Positions 44,302 through 52,914 of a stretch of DNA of 64,000 nt are shown here, one piece after another (position 1 is the stretch's first letter; each line of letters begins with the position of its first letter). The notes under the pieces were generated by a model. That model was not told where the DNA came from and searched no databases. It saw only the letters and a program-made list of their open reading frames with translations. The stretch is from positions 1,621,686-1,685,685 of the forward strand of contig NZ_KI912266.1 of NCBI RefSeq assembly GCF_000235425.2. The letters are read 5' to 3'. Made by a program: the position numbers and the translations under genes. This DNA comes from Pseudofrankia saprophytica. GTDB taxonomy: Bacteria > Actinomycetota > Actinomycetes > Frankiales > Frankiaceae.

Positions 44302-47103
44302 TCAGGGCACCGGAACCCGTGGGGCTGGCGGCCGCGCCGCCTGCGCCGATGCCGGCGAGGGCGACAGCGACGGCGACGGCGGTGTCGTGGGGCTTCGCGG
44401 CGTCGTCGGCCTTCCCGGTGGCGTCCGGCCTCGCGTCGCCGGCTGGCGCCGCGGCTGCGGCCGCGGTCGTGGCGGTGGCGGTGGCGGCAGGGCGCGCCGA
44501 CGCGCGGACACGCGCAGCAGCGTGCCGGTCCAGCCCACGAGCACGAACAGCAGGATGTTCGCGACGTTCGCGGGCGCGGCCATGTGCTCGGCCGTCAGAC
44601 CGTCGATCAGGAGGAACACCACGAGCGCGGTCAGCATGGTGAGGTCGGCCCGCTCGGTCGGCGCCACCCGTCGCCACAGATGCCGGAGCGCGACCGCGAG
44701 CCCACCGAGCATCGCGAGCCAGAGCACGACGCCGACCAGGCCGCCGTCGACCATGATGTTGATGAACGCGTTGTGGCCGCCGCCGAGGCCGATCTGGCTG
44801 TAGAAGATTCCGCGTGAGGCCGTGAAGCCCCAGCCAGTCAACGGTTTCTGCTCGAACGCCTGGTAGGCGAGGGTCCACAGGTTCGTACGGTCGTTGAGCG
44901 TGGCCAACTGCTCGGTCGACTCGCCCCGCGTCAGATAGCCGAGGATCGTGTCCGACGAGGTGATCACGCCGATGGTGGCCAGGATGCCGATCGTGAGCAG
45001 CAGGTCCGCGCGCCGCGCGCCGCGCGCGCCCAGGACGATCACCAGCAGGATGGCGACCACCGCGCCCGAGAGCGCGCCGCGGGTCTGGGTCGCCAGCAGT
45101 CCGTACCCGACGATGACGAGCAGGACCCGGTAGACCCAGTCCGGCCACACCCGGTGCGGCCGGCCGGCCCGGACCAGGTAGCCAGTCACGATCACCGTGG
45201 CCGCGCCCGCGTAGATCCCGGCCACCACGGGATGGACGTAGAGCCAGGTGAAGCGGCCCGCCGTCAGGTTGCTCACCGGGGGGAACGGATGGACGCGGCC
45301 GAAGAGCACCGAGGCGGCGACCAGCGCCACGAAGGCGTGCGCGAGCCCGTGAAGCTGCCGGCGACTGGCGCGCCGCGCGATGGTCTGGGCGATCGCGACG
45401 GTGAGCAGCAGCTGGGCGCCTCGGACGAGCGCGAGCTGACGGTAGGGCGACCAGAGCCCCGCGCACACGCAGTAGATCGCGAAGATCCACGCCAGGTTGA
45501 TGACCGTCGCGCTTCGGCGCCCGGCCGGCGCGCGCGCGACGGTGAGCAGGAGGACGGCCGCGACCGCCGCGTAGACGCCGATCTCTATGAAGATGAAGAT
45601 GTCCGGCTGCCCGGACACGGTCGCCTGCTGGTCACGCAGCCGCAGCTTGTAGTCGCTGGCCAGCATCAGCGGCAGGATGACGAACGCCAGCGCCCACCGG
45701 TTCTCGCTCGGCAGCAGCCGTGGCATGGGCATCCGAACCGGCCAGAGCGACCGCTCCCGGGCCAGGGCGCGGGCCCAACCCGGCCCGGCGGCGGCCGTGG
45801 TCGTAGGGGTGGCCGTGGCGCGTGACGGGTCAGCTGGGTCGGGTCGGCCGGCGAGCCGCTGGAGCCACAGCGCGCTGCCGGCCCGCGCGGCCGCGAGCGC
45901 GGCGGGAGCCAGCGCCGGGTGGTCGGCCGCCAACAGGCCGAGCAGCAGGGCGAGGCCGACCAGGGCGTCGAGGAAGCGGGCGACGAAGACCGTTCGGGAC
46001 CGCCGGCGCGCGACGAGCGCGGTCGACGCCGGGAGCCCGAGCGCCTGGGTGCAGGTGTACAGGGCCCAGGCCAGCACCGCCACGGACGGCACCGTGATCT
46101 CCGGCCCCACGACCAGCCTCGACAGCGGGCCGGAACCGGCGACGGCGACCGCCCCGACCAGCACGGTGGTGCCGATCAGCAGGGCACTGGCCCGCCTGAC
46201 CCGCTGCCCGGCCCGGCCCGCGCCCGCGGCGTAGAGCGGCAGCAGGACGTTTCCCGCGGCGTTCACCACCAGCTGCGCCGGCGCGAGCAGCAGCCGGGCC
46301 GCCTCGACCCGGCCGAGGGTGGCCCGGCCGGCCAGCACGCCGATGAGCACGCGTGCCACGAACAGGAGCGCGGGAGCGAGCCCGGCCTGCAGCGACCGCC
46401 ACAGCGCGAACGAGACGATCTCGCGAAGCAGCTCCGGCCGTGGCCGGCCGAGCCGCAGCCGCGCCAGGGGGAGCTGGCCGAGGGCGACGAGGATGGCGAC
46501 CACCGCTCCCGCGGCCATCGCCAGCACGACCACGACGAGGCTGATCGAGATTCCCGCGGCCGTCGCCCCCGCGAGCGCCGCCAGCGTGGCGCCGACGTAG
46601 ACCGCGTCGTTGGCCGCGAGCTTCCAGAACTCCAGCCTGGCCATGAGCACCCGGCGGCACAGCTCCTCGTTCAGCCAGAGCAGGACCAGCGCAGCGAAGG
46701 CCACCGCCCCGACCGGTTCGAGCTCGCCGAGCGAGATGGCGACTCCATAGCCGACGCCGGCGGCGAGCATCGACAGGACGGCGTGCAGGGCGAGCACCGT
46801 GCCGCGCAGGTGTGGGTCCTGGCGGTCGAGCACGGTGAGCGAGTCGCCGACGAACGCCGTGTACAGCGCGGTGAGCAGCACCAGCGACGAGGTGAGCAGC
46901 GTCAGCGAGCCGAAGGTGTGGGCGCCGAGTGCCCGGGCCGTCGCGATCTGGATGACCAGGCTGCCGCCGGCGTTCACCGCCTGCGAGGCGACGGCGCCGG
47001 CGGCACGACCGCCGATCCGGCCTGGCCGCGGGAGGCGCGAGCGGGGCGGCGTCTCGCGTGCTTCACGACCCTCCAGCCGGGATGGCCGTGGGAGTCGGGA
47101 CAT
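44302..47103 (-). CDS. Fused Wzx-like flippase and Wzy / O-antigen ligase-like protein
   Basis: 933 residues in one uninterrupted frame. Residues 30-420 have about twelve hydrophobic segments and the polysaccharide flippase pattern (ASQAVNAGGSLVIQIATARALG near the start). After a 45-residue Pro/Thr/Ala-rich link with a basic cluster, residues 466-865 form a second membrane domain with the Wzy_C/O-antigen ligase pattern: GRFTWLYVHPVVAGIYAG, QTRGALSG, LNDRTNLW and GWGFTASRG with GGHNAFINIMVDGG. The last 68 residues are Pro/Ser-rich. Normally flippase and polymerase/ligase are separate proteins. I checked the junction: there is no stop, and an internal start is not obvious (several GTG/ATG exist around residue 458-460). 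It is coupled to genes on both sides. Confidence 0.88.
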   Translation of the reverse strand: MSRLPRPSRLEGREARETPPRSRLPRPGRIGGRAAGAVASQAVNAGGSLVIQIATARALGAHTFGSLTLLTSSLVLLTALYTAFVGDSLTVLDRQDPHLRGTVLALHAVLSMLAAGVGYGVAISLGELEPVGAVAFAALVLLWLNEELCRRVLMARLEFWKLAANDAVYVGATLAALAGATAAGISISLVVVVLAMAAGAVVAILVALGQLPLARLRLGRPRPELLREIVSFALWRSLQAGLAPALLFVARVLIGVLAGRATLGRVEAARLLLAPAQLVVNAAGNVLLPLYAAGAGRAGQRVRRASALLIGTTVLVGAVAVAGSGPLSRLVVGPEITVPSVAVLAWALYTCTQALGLPASTALVARRRSRTVFVARFLDALVGLALLLGLLAADHPALAPAALAAARAGSALWLQRLAGRPDPADPSRATATPTTTAAAGPGWARALARERSLWPVRMPMPRLLPSENRWALAFVILPLMLASDYKLRLRDQQATVSGQPDIFIFIEIGVYAAVAAVLLLTVARAPAGRRSATVINLAWIFAIYCVCAGLWSPYRQLALVRGAQLLLTVAIAQTIARRASRRQLHGLAHAFVALVAASVLFGRVHPFPPVSNLTAGRFTWLYVHPVVAGIYAGAATVIVTGYLVRAGRPHRVWPDWVYRVLLVIVGYGLLATQTRGALSGAVVAILLVIVLGARGARRADLLLTIGILATIGVITSSDTILGYLTRGESTEQLATLNDRTNLWTLAYQAFEQKPLTGWGFTASRGIFYSQIGLGGGHNAFINIMVDGGLVGVVLWLAMLGGLAVALRHLWRRVAPTERADLTMLTALVVFLLIDGLTAEHMAAPANVANILLFVLVGWTGTLLRVSARRRALPPPPPPRPRPQPRRQPATRGRTPPGRPTTPRSPTTPPSPSLSPSPASAQAARPPAPRVPVP

Positions 47104-48881
47104 CAGTGCCGGGTGGCTATGGGCCGCGCCGCCGGGGTGTCGGCGCCGGTGCCGTTACCGGTGCCAACGGGCTCGGCTTCCGCGGTCGGGCCGGCCTCTG
47201 GCGTCGCGGTGGCCGCTGTGGCCGCTGTGTCCGCCTCGGCTTCGGTGAGCCCGGCTTCGGCGGGCACGGTGCGGTTCGGCGCCTGCTCGGCGCCTGCCTT
47301 CGGGCCGGTGGGCGTACCGAACCCGTCCGCTGGGCGAGGCGTCTCCGCGACGATGGGCTCGCGGTCGTCAAGGGCCCGGTAGGTGGAGCGTTCCTTGGCC
47401 ATTCGGGTGATCACCACGCCGACGATGGGGAGATCCGCGGCGGCGGTCTGCGTGCGCAGCCGGTGCAGCGGACGGGCCGGCGTGCGCCGGCGCACCACCG
47501 CCACCATTCCGGTCGCGGCGGTGGCCAGTGCGAAGACGTCCACCGTCGCGCCAGCGGCCGGGGTGTCGACCAGTACCACGTCGAAGGTGTCCCGCAGCTG
47601 GTCCAGCGCGTCGGTCAGGGCTCGTCGACGCAGCAGGCCGGCCGGTTCGCCGACCGCGCGGCCGCGCCCTACCACGGCCAGCTCGCCGCCTTCGGCCGCC
47701 GGAACCGTCCGGATGGCGGCGGCGAGCGTCGTGGTTGCGGCAGCGAGCTGCGCCAGGCCGGTCGCGCCGGGCTCCGTCGGGAACCGGCTCGTCAGCTGGC
47801 CGGTCCGCAGGTCGCCGTCGACGATGGCGACCCGGGTCCCGCCGGCGGCCAGCGCGGTCGCGAGGCCGATGGTCGTCACGGTGCGTCCGTCCCGGCGGCC
47901 CGAGCCGGCCACCAGGTACAGCCCGTTCCCGGCGGTCGCGGCCAGGGCGTCGGCGACCGCGTAGTAACCGGGCAGCGCCCCGTGGGCGGGATCGGCCAGG
48001 CCGGCCCGCCGGCGCGCGTCGACGGTGGGGATCTCGCCGAGCAGCGGGGCCTGGAGCAGCTGCGCGGCCTCGGCGCCGTCCTCGACCTCTCGGCGCCGCC
48101 CGGCCCAGGTCCAGGACGCGGCGCCCGCGATCAGCAGACCCACCAGCGCTCCGAGCATGCCCGCGCGGGCGGCCCTGGCCACCTTGCCGGGGCGTGGCTG
48201 CGCGGTGGCGGGGTCGATGAACGTCGTGCCCGAACCGAAGAGCGCCGCCTCGGTCTGCGTCTGGGCGGCCTTCTGCTGCAGCGAACCAAGGGCGGCGGTC
48301 GCGGCCTGGACCGCGGCGGTGTCGACGGCGTTGTTCGTCCTGATGCCGGCGAGTTCCTTGTTGAGCTGCGCCCTGGCCACGGAGACGGCTCCCAGCGCGC
48401 GGTTCACCGCGTCGTTCGCGGCTCGCAGCGTGAGGCTCTGGTAGGCGGTGACGACCGCGTCCGCGCGACGCATCGCCTGCCGCGGGGTGTCTCCGTCGGC
48501 CGTCACGACCAAGATGTCGGCCGATGCCGAGGCGGTGACATTCACGTTCGCGCGCAGGGTGCGGACCGATGTTCCGTCGCCGAGCTCGTTGGCGGCCTCT
48601 CCGAGAACGTCCGTGCCCTCGGCGAAGCGCTCCTGGCCGTCCGCATAACGGCCAAGATCGGCCCCGGAACTACCACCGCCAAGAAACAGCGCCAGGCTGC
48701 GCGGGTTCGCCAGGCCCATACGGGCGACGGCCTTCGTCGGCGGCGCGTTCACCACCCCGACAACCGCGGCCACCAGCACGCTGGCCAGCACCATGAAGGC
48801 CGAGAAGGCACGGTGACGCCACAGAGATGACAGCGGACCCGGACCGGTGTCGTACTCCGCGGCAAGATCGGAATCCTGCAC
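47103..48881 (-). CDS. Wzz / BY-kinase-like chain-length protein with altered P-loop
   Basis: 592 residues from the GTG at 48881 (GGGGG six bases upstream); the longer frame to 49037 lacks support. Two membrane helices (about 26-46 and 242-260) flank an extracytoplasmic helical domain, as in Wzz co-polymerases. The cytoplasmic C-terminal part resembles CpsD/BY-kinases: VAIVDGDLR (Walker A', about 351-359) and VVLVDTPAAG (Walker B). The P-loop position reads AGSGRRDGRTVTT, so the invariant lysine (GKT/GKS) is Arg333. The tail is Ala/Thr/Glu/Pro-rich with no Tyr cluster, so autophosphorylation as in typical BY-kinases is doubtful. Its stop overlaps the next ATG by one base. It probably sets polymer length with the Wzx-Wzy fusion. 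Confidence 0.82.
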   Translation of the reverse strand: MQDSDLAAEYDTGPGPLSSLWRHRAFSAFMVLASVLVAAVVGVVNAPPTKAVARMGLANPRSLALFLGGGSSGADLGRYADGQERFAEGTDVLGEAANELGDGTSVRTLRANVNVTASASADILVVTADGDTPRQAMRRADAVVTAYQSLTLRAANDAVNRALGAVSVARAQLNKELAGIRTNNAVDTAAVQAATAALGSLQQKAAQTQTEAALFGSGTTFIDPATAQPRPGKVARAARAGMLGALVGLLIAGAASWTWAGRRREVEDGAEAAQLLQAPLLGEIPTVDARRRAGLADPAHGALPGYYAVADALAATAGNGLYLVAGSGRRDGRTVTTIGLATALAAGGTRVAIVDGDLRTGQLTSRFPTEPGATGLAQLAAATTTLAAAIRTVPAAEGGELAVVGRGRAVGEPAGLLRRRALTDALDQLRDTFDVVLVDTPAAGATVDVFALATAATGMVAVVRRRTPARPLHRLRTQTAAADLPIVGVVITRMAKERSTYRALDDREPIVAETPRPADGFGTPTGPKAGAEQAPNRTVPAEAGLTEAEADTAATAATATPEAGPTAEAEPVGTGNGTGADTPAARPIATRH

Positions 48882-49511
48882 GCGACCCCCAGATAGACGC
48901 GTCAACGTTAACACGAGGGCGGTAGACCGTGAACGGGAGGCGGCCAGTGAGCCACCAACGGGCGAGTTTGACCCCGTCACAACCACCAGGTGGCGCGATG
49001 TGATGCGGGCGTCGGACCGCCCGTGCCACCGCGCCATTTTGGCGCTTCACAGGGTTGTAGATGCGGTCGGCCGCCGAGGTTCCGGCCGCTCGTCGACGCC
49101 GGTCGGCAATGGTCGGGATTCCATCGACGAGATCCTTGGACGCGATGCCGTGGAATGCCTCCGTTGTTGTTTCCGGTGACGTGGTGGACCTACCGCCGCG
49201 GATCACTTCTCTAAATTGGGTTTTCGTCGTTCAGGCCGCCTCGTGCGGGCCTGGCCCGGCGCGGTTTCCGCCGATCCGCCGATCCGCCATCGGCCTGGTG
49301 CCGGCTGCCGGGTCGGTAGGCTGGACATGGGTACCGTCGGTAGCCACCCACGCTCCGCTCACGGCCGGCCTCGCGCGCGGCCGTTCGCGCACGCGCGGCG
49401 AAGCAGCTTGCCGCGGTCGTCCAGGTTGGTCCTGACGGCTGATCGGAAGGCGGGTGCGGTGGCGGCGACGGTCCGGGTTATCACCCACGACGGCGAGAAG
49501 GTGCGGGTTCG
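48882..49511. other. 630-base gap between the Wzz-like gene and lysS
   Basis: This is a divergent promoter region. An AT-richer patch (49200-49235, with ctctaaattgggttttcg) is a candidate lysS promoter region, about 290 bases before the ATG. No T-box, tRNA or small gene was recognised. An open frame into lysS from 49454 is in another phase and has no ribosome site. Confidence 0.45.
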
Positions 49512-51062
49512 ATGACAGCCGACGGGTCCGGGGCGCCGCTGCCCCGATCCGGGTACCAGACCGACACGGTGGCCCGGGACGTCCAGACCGCTCCAGACGG
49601 CACGCCGGCGCGGATCGCCGGGCGGCTGGTGCTGTGGCGCCGGATGGGTGGCCTGGTCTTCGGGCATCTGCAGGACCGCAGCGGTCGGGTGCAGATCTCG
49701 CTGGCGCGCAACGACCTCGGCGAGGAGACCTTCAAGGCGTGGCACAGCTCCGCGCGGGTCGGTGACTTCGTCGGCGTCACGGGCACCGTCTTCACCACGC
49801 GCAAGGGCGAGCGTACGGTCGCCGCGAGTGACTTCACCGTGCTCAACAAGGCGGTGCGGGCGCTGCCGGACAAGTGGCACGGCGTCGCGGACGTGGAGAC
49901 CCGCTACCGGCGCCGCTACCTGGACCTGCTGGCGAACCCCGAGTCGCGCGAGCGGTTCCAAGTCCGCTCACGGGTGATCAGCAGGATCCGCCGCTTCCTC
50001 GACGAGGCGGACTTCCTCGAGGTCGAGACCCCGATCCTGACCGAGGCCGCCTCGGGAGCCGCCGCGCGCCCGTTCGTCACCCGGCACAACGCCCTCGGTG
50101 AGGACTTCTACCTCCGCATCTCGCCGGAGACCTACCTCAAGCGGCTGGTCGCGGGCTCGCTCGACCGCGTGTACGAGATCGGCCGGAACTTCCGCAACGA
50201 GGGGATCGACCCCTCGCACCTGCAGGAGTTCACGATGCTGGAGTGGTACGCGGCCTACTGGGACTACCACGACAACATGAGCTTCGTGCGTGAGCTGATC
50301 CTCGCCGTCCTCGACGACGTGCTCGGCTCCCGAACGGTCACGTACGAGGGCGTCAAGCTCGACTTCGGCGCCGACTGGCCGGTGGTGGACTACCGCGAGG
50401 AGGTGGCCCGGCGCACCGGCGTCGACCTGCGCGTCGTCCGCGACTTCGAGACTCTCCGGGAGAAGTGCGCCGCCCTTGGCCTGGACGTCACCAAGGCGGC
50501 CTCGTACGCGGCGCTGGTCGACCTGCTCTACAAGAAGACGGTCCGTCCCGAGCTGGTGGCGCCGTGTTTCCTCGTCGGGCACCCGGTCGAGCTCGTGCCG
50601 CTGGCGCGGCGCACGGACGAGGACCCGACCCGGCTCGACATCTTCCAGGTCGTCGTCAACGGCTGGGAGATCGTCAAGGCCTACTCCGAGCTGGTCGACC
50701 CGGTCGACCAGCGGGCCCGGCTGGAGGAGCAGGCCGAACTGCGGGCGGCCGGCGACGACGAGACGATGATGCTGGAAGAGGACTTCATCGAGGCGATGGA
50801 GTACGGCATGCCGCCGATGTCCGGCCTCGGCCTCGGCATCGACCGGTTCGTCGCCCTGATCACGGACGCGCCGACGCTGCGTGACGTGGTTCTCTTCCCC
50901 TCCATGCGAGGCGCCAAGGGAACCGGCGGGGACAACGCGGCCGCTGTGGACAACGCCGCCGCCGCGGACGGTTCCGCCACCGCGGACGGTTCCGGGGCTG
51001 TGGACGGTTCCGGGGCCGGCGAATCCGGCCGCTCCGAACCGTCCGGCGTTCCCGACATCTGA
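49512..51062 (+). CDS. lysS: Lysyl-tRNA synthetase, class II
   Basis: 516 residues. It charges tRNA-Lys in the cytosol. The N-terminal OB-fold tRNA-binding domain (about 30-125) has [22 protein letters not shown]. The class II core follows, with motif 1 around [20 protein letters not shown], motif 2 [13 protein letters not shown] with [11 protein letters not shown], and motif 3 [14 protein letters not shown]. All are intact, so it should be functional. The last 50 residues are a low-complexity Ala/Asp/Gly/Ser tail outside the usual end of the family. The ATG has GAGAAGG some distance upstream. In mycobacteria lysS-lsr2-clpC1 are adjacent; here lysS sits alone inside an EPS island, 20 kb from clpC and on the other strand. 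Confidence 0.95.
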   Translation: MTADGSGAPLPRSGYQTDTVARDVQTAPDGTPARIAGRLVLWRRMGGLVFGHLQDRSGRVQISLARNDLGEETFKAWHSSARVGDFVGVTGTVFTTRKGERTVAASDFTVLNKAVRALPDKWHGVADVETRYRRRYLDLLANPESRERFQVRSRVISRIRRFLDEADFLEVETPILTEAASGAAARPFVTRHNALGEDFYLRISPETYLKRLVAGSLDRVYEIGRNFRNEGIDPSHLQEFTMLEWYAAYWDYHDNMSFVRELILAVLDDVLGSRTVTYEGVKLDFGADWPVVDYREEVARRTGVDLRVVRDFETLREKCAALGLDVTKAASYAALVDLLYKKTVRPELVAPCFLVGHPVELVPLARRTDEDPTRLDIFQVVVNGWEIVKAYSELVDPVDQRARLEEQAELRAAGDDETMMLEEDFIEAMEYGMPPMSGLGLGIDRFVALITDAPTLRDVVLFPSMRGAKGTGGDNAAAVDNAAAADGSATADGSGAVDGSGAGESGRSEPSGVPDI

Positions 51063-51063
51063 C

Positions 51064-51099
51064 CGGCCCACTCGGTCCGCGCGGCCCACTCGGTCCGCG
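51064..51099 (+). repeat. 18-bp perfect tandem duplication after lysS
   Basis: cggcccactcggtccgcg occurs twice in a row (51064-51081 and 51082-51099) immediately past the lysS stop codon. The second copy forms one arm of the adjoining hairpin. Confidence 0.8.
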
Positions 51100-51115
51100 C
51101 GGTCGTCGCGGACCG
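51091..51115. terminator. Hairpin between convergent lysS and glycosylphosphotransferase genes
   Basis: CGGTCCGCG (51091-51099) pairs with 51107-51115 around a 7-base loop. A second stem follows (CTTCCGCC at 51118-51125 with 51142-51149). The pair lies between two convergent genes and may stop transcription from both sides. No U tract is present. Confidence 0.5.
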
Positions 51116-51159
51116 GTCTTCCGCCAGCGGTCTCCACCGCGGGCGGAAGGCCGGTCCGG

Positions 51160-52560
51160 TCACCGGCCTCTGGCGAAGCACACCTCTCGAACGGTCATCA
51201 AGATGATCTTCACGTCGAGCCAGAGTGACCAGTTCTCGATGTAGAAATTGTCGAACCGGGCCCGGTCCTCGATCGACGTATCGCCGCGAAGACCGCTGAC
51301 CTGCGCCAGGCCGGTCAGGCCCGAGGGCACTCGATGCCGGTGTCGGTAGACGGGAAACTCCGCCGCGAAACGGTCCACGAAGTGCGGGCGCTCGGGCCGC
51401 GGGCCGACCAGCGTCATGTCTCCCCGGAGAATGTTCCACAGCTGTGGTAGCTCGTCGAGCGACGTCCGGCGCAGAAAGCGCCCGACGGCGCCGAGGCGGT
51501 CGTCGGTGGAGATGTTCCAGCGAGTGGCGGACTCGGCGTCGTCGACCGGCTTGAGACTGCGGAACTTCAGCAGCTCGAAGTGGCTGCCATCCTTGCCGAC
51601 CCGGATCTGCCGGAACAGCACTCCCGCCGGGTCCTCCAGCCACACGGCAATCGCGGTCACCGCCAGCACGGGCGCGAGGAGGACCAGCGCGGTGGCGCTC
51701 AGGACGACGTCCAGCATCCGCTTTATCAGCCAGGACGGGCCGCTGCGCCGTGGATAGCGGATACGGGCGACCGGAATGGCCCCGATATGGTCGCGCAGTC
51801 CCCGGGCCGGCTGGATCTCGAAGAGGCGTGGAACGACGAAGATCTCGCAGGGCCGGTCCGCCGTCGCCCGCAGCATCTCCACCACGCGGGCATCGGAGCT
51901 CTGGCTGAACCCGACCAGCACGACCTCGACGCCGTAACCGCGCAGAATGATCGGAAGATCGTCGAGGCGGCCCAGGCGTGGTACGAACCGTTCGGCGGGC
52001 CGGTCGCCGGAGGCGGCGTCCAGCAGCCCGATCAGCCGCAGCCCGTAGCCCGGATTCGCCGTCAGGGTGGCGGCAAGCTGCGCGCTGACGGATTCCGTTC
52101 CGATGAGCAGGGCCGTCCTACTGCCGAAACCCTTCCTTCGGACGCCGCTGATGAAGCGGTACGCCAGGGCGCGCGCGAGGGGCTGCGTCGCGATCGCGGT
52201 CAGCGCCAGGGCGGCGAACACCTTCGTGCCCGGGCGCATCCCCAGCAGCTCCACCCCCACGCCGCCCAGGAGGGCCGCCGACAGGCTCCTGGATATCAAC
52301 GACGGCATCTCGTCCAGGACGGACAGATGCAGGTGCGGACGGTAGAGACGGCCTCCGTGGAAGAAGAGCAGACAGACTACCGTGAAGGCCGCGAGTGGAA
52401 GCCGTCCTTCGCGTAGCAGCGCCGCTGGCCAGGCCAGTCCGGCCACATCCGCGACCAGCACCACGAGCCAACTGTGATGACGTCGGATTGTCCTTTTTCC
52501 GTCGGAGGCGAGGATCTCCCCGTCGGTGCGCTGTCGCGGGACCGCGAGCTGGTCCATCAC
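51160..52560 (-). CDS. Polyprenyl glycosylphosphotransferase (EPS initiating enzyme)
   Basis: 466 residues. Four hydrophobic segments lie in the first 120 residues, then a Rossmann-like CoA-binding-type domain (about 140-250), a fifth hydrophobic segment (about 285-310), and the catalytic bacterial sugar transferase domain. The catalytic part shows the basic KRMLDVVLS entry, LLKFRSLKP, RRTSLDELPQLWNILRGDMTLVGPRPERP and the GLTGLAQVSG block. It moves a hexose 1-phosphate from a nucleotide sugar to undecaprenyl phosphate, the committed first step of repeat-unit synthesis. This is the only initiating enzyme in the island, so it may serve both export sets. The start is GTG at 52560 or the next ATG at 52557. 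Confidence 0.93.
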   Translation of the reverse strand: MMDQLAVPRQRTDGEILASDGKRTIRRHHSWLVVLVADVAGLAWPAALLREGRLPLAAFTVVCLLFFHGGRLYRPHLHLSVLDEMPSLISRSLSAALLGGVGVELLGMRPGTKVFAALALTAIATQPLARALAYRFISGVRRKGFGSRTALLIGTESVSAQLAATLTANPGYGLRLIGLLDAASGDRPAERFVPRLGRLDDLPIILRGYGVEVVLVGFSQSSDARVVEMLRATADRPCEIFVVPRLFEIQPARGLRDHIGAIPVARIRYPRRSGPSWLIKRMLDVVLSATALVLLAPVLAVTAIAVWLEDPAGVLFRQIRVGKDGSHFELLKFRSLKPVDDAESATRWNISTDDRLGAVGRFLRRTSLDELPQLWNILRGDMTLVGPRPERPHFVDRFAAEFPVYRHRHRVPSGLTGLAQVSGLRGDTSIEDRARFDNFYIENWSLWLDVKIILMTVREVCFARGR

Positions 52561-52914
52561 GAATCACCGGCGACCGTTGCCGGTACCGGCGGAACGGAGG
52601 GACATCTCGTTGGCCCGCGATCTACTGCGGATGAGAGCCACGCGCGCGACGGACCCATGGCGGGCCGTCGATGGCGCAGTGAGCTGCTTCATTTCTTCCC
52701 CTTGCGTGACGGTGCGCTACTGCCGCACCTGGCGGGTTGAATCGGTGGGAGAAACTCGTCGGACCACGCGCGTGATCGATCGTGTTGGGTCGGGTTTTGC
52801 CGATTTGGTGATCGCCGGCTGACCTGAAAACAGCCGACGACCACCCAGCGGATTCCTGACGACTTCGCGCCGGAATTGGGACCGCGATACGACGTGATAT
52901 CGCGGGCCGGCCCT
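52561..52914. other. 354-base gap upstream of the glycosylphosphotransferase
   Basis: No gene is supported. The segment around 52690-52830 is AT-richer than average (gatcgtgttgggtcgggttttgccgatttgg) and probably carries the promoter for the minus-strand glycosylphosphotransferase. No palindromic operator was noticed. Confidence 0.4.

Noticed and set aside
48882-49511. T-box or tRNA near lysS
   Set aside because: No T-box core or tRNA cloverleaf was recognisable; lysS of actinobacteria is not usually T-box controlled.
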